Positions 7,959-10,875 of a stretch of DNA of 10,875 nucleotides are shown here, in pieces. The notes under the pieces are model-generated. The model ran no database searches, was not told the origin of the DNA, and was given only the letters and a program-made list of their open reading frames with translations. The translations under genes were made by a program, and so were the position numbers. The DNA is from Methanobacteriota archaeon (GTDB lineage: Archaea; Thermoplasmatota; Thermoplasmata; RBG-16-68-12): positions 1 through 10,875 of the forward strand of contig VBME01000115.1 in assembly GCA_005878995.1 (NCBI GenBank), in the 5' to 3' direction. Numbering within the stretch: position 1 is the stretch's first letter; every line of letters starts with the position of its first letter.

Positions 7959-8651
7959 ATGCCTCCCGCGGCGCCGTGGAGGGCGTGGGCTGCCCGGGTG
8001 ATCGCCCTCAAGCCCCCACGTCTCGCCCTCGGCCTCGCAATCGTGCTCGTCCTCGTATCCCTCGCGCTGCCGTTGTGGTCCTTGGGCCGCGTGGCCGGCT
8101 CGGAACAGGACATCGGTTCGTTCTCGTGGACCGCGATCACGACGACCACCTACATTAGCGGGGTTTGGGACCGAACGACGATCTTGCCGTACACGTCCTC
8201 GCAGAGCCCGTTCCCTAGCCCGTTCCCTTCCCCTGCCTTTCGCGCGGTCGGGAGCGCACTCGCCACCGCATACCTGCTCAATGTCGTCCTCCTCGTCGTC
8301 CTCGCGGTCGTGTTTGGGCTCTTCTCAATCGGATATTCGCGCACGATGCCGACCCTCAGCCTCTTGATTGTGACCATGATCGTCTTGGGCGTCGCGCTTC
8401 TCGCGTTGTTCTATCCCATCGTGGCCGTGCCCGGCGCCGCCACGACGGACGTCGGCACGTTCACGATCGACGGGTTCTGGGGCTCCGACAGCGCCGCCGG
8501 GGCGCTGTGGTCATGGAGCCCAGGGCTCGGATGGTGGGTGCTCCTTGTCGCGGTCATTCTCGGGACGGTCGGCGCCGTTCTGCCATACGTGAAGAGCATT
8601 CGCGCGATGGTGCCCCCGGCTCCCGAGGATTGGCGCCCGCCCGCCTCTTGA
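7959..8651 (+). CDS. Four-helix integral membrane protein of unknown function
   Basis: 230 residues; I do not recognise a family. Four hydrophobic segments are clear: 20-42 (preceded by basic residues, so the N-terminus is probably cytoplasmic), 97-122, 131-157 and 189-211. The first outside loop (43-96) is Ser/Thr-rich, contains Trp57 and Trp70, and ends in a Pro-rich SPFPSPFPSP stretch. The second outside loop (158-188) is Gly/Ser/Trp-rich. No catalytic or transport motif and no Cys are seen, so a structural, sensory or partner-binding role is more likely than an enzyme, but this is inference. It has its own promoter after the Cdc48 gene and is followed by a 114-base gap. Confidence 0.8.
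   Translation: MPPAAPWRAWAARVIALKPPRLALGLAIVLVLVSLALPLWSLGRVAGSEQDIGSFSWTAITTTTYISGVWDRTTILPYTSSQSPFPSPFPSPAFRAVGSALATAYLLNVVLLVVLAVVFGLFSIGYSRTMPTLSLLIVTMIVLGVALLALFYPIVAVPGAATTDVGTFTIDGFWGSDSAAGALWSWSPGLGWWVLLVAVILGTVGAVLPYVKSIRAMVPPAPEDWRPPAS
8205..8228 (+). repeat. Tandem 12-base duplication inside the membrane protein gene
   Basis: Two exact adjacent copies of AGCCCGTTCCCT (8205-8216 and 8217-8228), followed by a partial third TCCCCT. They encode the repeated Ser-Pro-Phe-Pro units of the outside loop. The length is a multiple of three, so copy-number change would alter only loop length. Confidence 0.85.
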
Positions 8652-8765
8652 ACGAGTCGATGCCGTCGGAATCTTCAAATAGAATGCGTCAGATGTGTGT
8701 CAGACAAAGGGATGGGACCCGTCGCAGCGGTGCTGCGGTGGACCCTCGCCGATGCGGGTGATGGG

Positions 8766-9002
8766 ATGAAGAAATTTGCCACGGAGCTCCGGGGCAAGAC
8801 CGTGATGACGAATGACGGCCAGATCCTCGGGACGATTGAGAACTTCATCGTGAACACGAAAAGCGGGAAGCTGTCCGATGTCCTCGTGCTTCCCGCCGAG
8901 AACGTCCCGAAGAAGGGTTTGAAGACGGACCCCGAAGGTCGCCTCATCCTGCCCTTCCAGGGCATGCGCGCGGTGAAAGACGTCGTCGTGATGAATCTCT
9001 AG
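8766..9002 (+). CDS. Stand-alone PRC-barrel domain protein
   Basis: 78 residues forming one PRC-barrel: MKKFATELRGKTVMTNDGQ, then GTIENFIVNTKSGKLSDVLV, and KTDPEGRLILPFQGMRAVKD near the end. Such small proteins are common in euryarchaea, often in several copies. They are thought to bind protein or RNA partners (PRC-barrels also occur in RimM and photosynthetic reaction centres), but the role of the archaeal stand-alone forms is not settled. ATG 8766 is chosen because it starts on the first conserved strand and is preceded by GGGTGAT (8756-8762), a match to the 3' part of the ribosome-binding consensus. In-frame GTG 8697 and ATG 8712 would add 23 or 18 residues that do not look like the family. 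It converges on the Lrp gene, 14 bases between the stops. Confidence 0.86.
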   Translation: MKKFATELRGKTVMTNDGQILGTIENFIVNTKSGKLSDVLVLPAENVPKKGLKTDPEGRLILPFQGMRAVKDVVVMNL

Positions 9003-9016
9003 CCGGCGTCCCGCGT

Positions 9017-9475
9017 TCAGAGGAGGACGCGGCGTTCCTCTTTCACGACGTTCAGGACCACCTGAGTGTACGTGTTTTCCACGTACTCCATGGAGCCGAG
9101 TCGTTTGATGAACGCGTCGAGATCCCGTGTGTTTCGCAGACGCACGACCACGATTGAGTCCCACTCGCCCGTCACATCGTAGACATGGGTGACTCGGTCG
9201 TCCTTCGCGATCCGCCGCTGGACCTCGAGCAGCTTCCCCTTGTGGATCTTGACGCCAACGACCGCGAGGACGTCGAACCCTAATCTCGCCTCGTTCAGCA
9301 CGGGGACATATCCGGAGATGACACCTTCCTCCTCGAGTTTCCGCACGCGGTTGGACACGGTGCTCAGGCTCGCATCCGCCTCCTTCGCGATGTCCCGATA
9401 GGACTTCCTCGCATCCGCGTTCAGGAGCCGCAGGATGCGCATGTCTAGTTCATCGAGGGCCGTCGGGGTGGTCAT
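9017..9475 (-). CDS. Lrp/AsnC-family transcriptional regulator
   Basis: 152 residues from ATG 9475, the standard Lrp length. The N-terminal helix-turn-helix (8-55: [20 protein letters not shown], then [18 protein letters not shown] with the recognition helix at about 36-48) is followed by a RAM (ligand-binding, oligomerising) domain at 66-146, including [11 protein letters not shown] (101-111), the effector-pocket loop. Family members form dimers to octamers and sense amino acids or other small metabolites. It is divergent from glnA and shares its promoter region, so glutamine or nitrogen status control of glnA plus self-control is the natural reading. In-frame ATGs at 9538 and 9559 would add 21 or 28 residues; 9475 is preferred since the family begins just before LDELDMRIL and a GGCGGA lies upstream. 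From the shared TATA box the leader to 9475 would be long, about 96 bases, which keeps the longer forms possible. Confidence 0.92.
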   Translation of the reverse strand: MTTPTALDELDMRILRLLNADARKSYRDIAKEADASLSTVSNRVRKLEEEGVISGYVPVLNEARLGFDVLAVVGVKIHKGKLLEVQRRIAKDDRVTHVYDVTGEWDSIVVVRLRNTRDLDAFIKRLGSMEYVENTYTQVVLNVVKEERRVLL

Positions 9476-9572
9476 CGTATCCGCCTGGATCCCGCCGGCG
9501 TTCGAATGCACGCCTCGCTGGCGGGGCCAATCGGACATTGTTCCATTATCTATTAGCATTTCGGCCGTTTGT

Positions 9573-9582
9573 ACGATTTCGT
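9573..9582. promoter_or_regulatory. Small palindrome ACGA-TT-TCGT near the lrp start of transcription
   Basis: A 10-base palindrome with 4-base arms, located where minus-strand transcription of the Lrp gene should begin. It resembles the core I recall for the Methanocaldococcus Lrp-type activator Ptr2 (ACGATTTTCGT), one T shorter. It is a candidate second Lrp-type half-site next to the TATA-centred repeat. Confidence 0.3.
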
Positions 9583-9586
9583 GTCG

Positions 9587-9605
9587 GAACACTTTATATA
9601 TGTTC
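9587..9605. promoter_or_regulatory. Inverted repeat GAACA-n9-TGTTC around the shared lrp/glnA TATA box
   Basis: Perfect 5-base arms GAACA (9587-9591) and TGTTC (9601-9605) enclose CTTTATATA. The spacing between arm centres, 14 bases, is near what an Lrp dimer spans. A protein bound here would cover the TATA box and block both directions. This is the best candidate operator for the adjacent Lrp-type regulator; binding is inferred. Confidence 0.5.
9593..9602. promoter_or_regulatory. Bidirectional TATA box between lrp and glnA
   Basis: TTTATATATG on the plus strand, CATATATAAA on the minus strand; a good archaeal TATA element in either direction. With start sites about 26 bases away, glnA transcription should begin near 9623 (leader about 38 bases before ATG 9661) and lrp transcription near 9571. 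Confidence 0.6.
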
Positions 9606-9622
9606 AGATTTCTCCCCAAAGC

Positions 9623-9646
9623 GACGGACACGACGGTGGGTCCGTC
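9623..9646 (+). promoter_or_regulatory. 7-base-pair stem-loop or operator in the glnA leader
   Basis: GACGGAC (9623-9629) and GTCCGTC (9640-9646) are perfect reverse complements separated by ten bases. The predicted glnA transcript would begin at or near the left arm, and the right arm ends six bases before the GGGAAG ribosome-binding-like site (9652-9657). It could be an RNA hairpin affecting stability or translation, or a DNA operator for a dimeric repressor. Confidence 0.42.
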
Positions 9647-9660
9647 TAGGCGGGAAGGCG

Positions 9661-10875
9661 ATGGCAATTTCTGCGAGTACCCCGGCGAAATCCAGGAAGA
9701 TGACGGTGGCATCGGTGCTGAAGCAAATCGAAACGGATCGGATCCGCTGGGTCGATCTCCAGTTCGTGGACGTCCTGGGAGCCCTTCAGCACATCACGAT
9801 CCCTTCGACGTCGCTGGGCCCCGAGGAATTCAAGCGGGGCGTCGGGAAGCTCGACGGCTCCTCGATCAAGGGGTTCAAGGAGATTCACGAGTCCGATATG
9901 GTCATGGATCCGGACCCGTCCACGTATGCGGTCCTCCCCTGGTACGACGACCTGCACAAGACGGCCCGCTTCCTCGTCGACGTCTACGAGGGCGGCAGCC
10001 ATGAGCGGTTCACGCGCGACTCGCGGTACATGGCCCAGCGGGCGGTCCAGTTCGCCGCGGACCAGGGCTACGACATGACGTATTGGGGTCCGGAGATCGA
10101 ATTCTTCGTGTTCGATGGGATCCGGTTGCTGCCGACGGCGGACCACGTACGGAACCCGTGGTCCGGGGCAGGGTACGAAATCATCTCGCGCGAGGCGCCG
10201 TGGCAGGCGACCGACGGAAAGAACTTCCCGATCCGCTTCAAGGAGGGATACTACCCCGCGCCGCCCGTCGACAGCCTTCAAGACTTCCGCAACGAAGCGT
10301 GTCGCATCCTAATCGATTCGTTTGGCATGACGCTTGACGCCCACCACCACGAGGTCGCGACCGCGGGCCAGTGCGAGATCGACATGCGCTACGACGAGCT
10401 CGTGCCGATGGCGGACAACGTCGTCACGTACCGCTACGTGATGAAGATGGTCGCCCACAAGATGGGGATGATGGCCACCTTCATGCCGAAGCCGATCTTC
10501 GGCGACAACGCGAGCGGGATGCACGTCCATCAGAGCCTGTGGACGAAAGGCAAGAACATGATGTACGACCCGAACGACGAGTATGCGGAGATCAGCCAGA
10601 CCTGCCGATACTACATCGGCGGGCTCATGGAGCACGCCCGCAGCCTATGCGCGTTCACCTGCCCGACGACGAACTCGTACCGTCGGCTCGTGCCGGGTTA
10701 TGAGGCGCCCGTCTTCATCGCTTGGTCGAAACGGAACCGAAGTGCGAACATTCGCATTCCGATGTACTACAAGGGGATCGAGGCCGCGAAGCGGATCGAG
10801 TATCGGACGCCGGACCCCTCGTGCAACCCGTACCTCGCCTTCGCCGGCATGCTCTGCGCCGGCCTGGACGGCGTC
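9661..10875 (+). CDS. glnA: Glutamine synthetase, type I; 3' end outside window
   Basis: Makes glutamine from glutamate, ammonia and ATP in the cytosol; the main ammonia-assimilation enzyme. The frame is open for 405 codons to the window edge; about 35-65 C-terminal residues are missing only because the window ends. Seen: the beta-grasp domain (about 26-112, with [11 protein letters not shown] and LDGSSIKGF), then catalytic motifs in order: [10 protein letters not shown] (143-152, metal and glutamate ligands), [14 protein letters not shown] (228-241), [18 protein letters not shown] (277-294, glutamate and ATP site), [15 protein letters not shown] (336-350), [10 protein letters not shown] (358-367), and [10 protein letters not shown] (378-387). 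All are intact, so it should be active. Adenylylation control cannot be judged: that tyrosine would lie beyond the end. ATG 9661 has GGGAAG four bases upstream; Met14 (9700) is a shorter alternative. It is divergent from the Lrp-type gene and probably controlled by it. Confidence 0.97.
   Translation, partial: MAISASTPAKSRKMTVASVLKQIETDRIRWVDLQFVDVLGALQHITIPSTSLGPEEFKRGVGKLDGSSIKGFKEIHESDMVMDPDPSTYAVLPWYDDLHKTARFLVDVYEGGSHERFTRDSRYMAQRAVQFAADQGYDMTYWGPEIEFFVFDGIRLLPTADHVRNPWSGAGYEIISREAPWQATDGKNFPIRFKEGYYPAPPVDSLQDFRNEACRILIDSFGMTLDAHHHEVATAGQCEIDMRYDELVPMADNVVTYRYVMKMVAHKMGMMATFMPKPIFGDNASGMHVHQSLWTKGKNMMYDPNDEYAEISQTCRYYIGGLMEHARSLCAFTCPTTNSYRRLVPGYEAPVFIAWSKRNRSANIRIPMYYKGIEAAKRIEYRTPDPSCNPYLAFAGMLCAGLDGV

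Noticed and set aside
9020..9044. AGAGGA/TCCTCT hairpin followed by TTT as a terminator of the PRC-barrel gene
   Set aside because: It lies inside the end of the Lrp coding sequence, the stem is only six pairs, and archaeal termination relies mainly on T-rich runs.
9476..9712. N-terminal extension of the Lrp gene to an ATG at 9712
   Set aside because: It would cross the shared TATA box and the glnA start; Lrp proteins begin near 9475. Shorter extensions (9538, 9559) are left open.
9646..10281. Open frame of 211 codons on the minus strand opposite glnA
   Set aside because: Glutamine synthetase motifs are clear on the plus strand; the antisense reading is composition-driven.
1..10875. CRISPR array, insertion sequence, or defence island
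   Set aside because: No spaced direct repeats, transposase, terminal inverted repeats, or restriction/toxin genes seen; the RuvC-like protein has no such neighbours.

Overview
This is a GC-rich archaeal chromosome segment, most likely from the Thermoplasmata or a related euryarchaeal lineage. The evidence is an archaeal two-ring Cdc48/VAT ATPase, a short stand-alone PRC-barrel protein, an archaeal Lrp/AsnC regulator, and TATA-like boxes 24 to 29 bases ahead of several start codons, as in leaderless archaeal transcripts. Most codons end in G or C. The lineage is inferred from gene content and style; no rRNA is present. The window is ordinary chromosomal sequence: I see no mobile element, CRISPR array, tRNA or rRNA.

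Layout. Bases 1-2882 hold a chaperone operon: dnaK (5' end outside the window) and dnaJ, 30 bases apart. A possible tiny membrane protein lies on the minus strand at 2879-3043, tail to tail with dnaJ. Next comes a predicted RNase H-fold (RuvC/YqgF-like) protein (3150-3938), which converges on and overlaps a minus-strand winged-helix regulator (3927-4340). Divergent from that regulator is a SHOCT plus bactofilin-like repeat protein (4678-5604), preceded by a possible 60-residue leaderless reading frame (4496-4678). The Cdc48/VAT unfoldase follows (5686-7902), then a four-helix membrane protein (7959-8651), a PRC-barrel protein (8766-9002), a minus-strand Lrp/AsnC regulator (9017-9475), and glutamine synthetase glnA (9661 to the window end, 3' end missing).

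How the genes relate. DnaK/DnaJ and VAT are both protein quality-control machines, but VAT has its own promoter and no visible operon link to dnaKJ. The winged-helix regulator and the bactofilin-like protein are divergent and share a nearly identical short SHOCT-like segment, which suggests a dedicated regulator/effector pair. The Lrp-type regulator and glnA are also divergent. Their shared promoter has an inverted repeat wrapped around the TATA box, and a second inverted repeat sits where the glnA transcript should begin, so nitrogen-responsive local control is likely.

The most interesting signals are the glnA/lrp control region, the SHOCT-sharing regulator/bactofilin pair, the uncharacterised RuvC/YqgF-like protein, and the two small unannotated reading frames. 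None of these by itself proves a new system.
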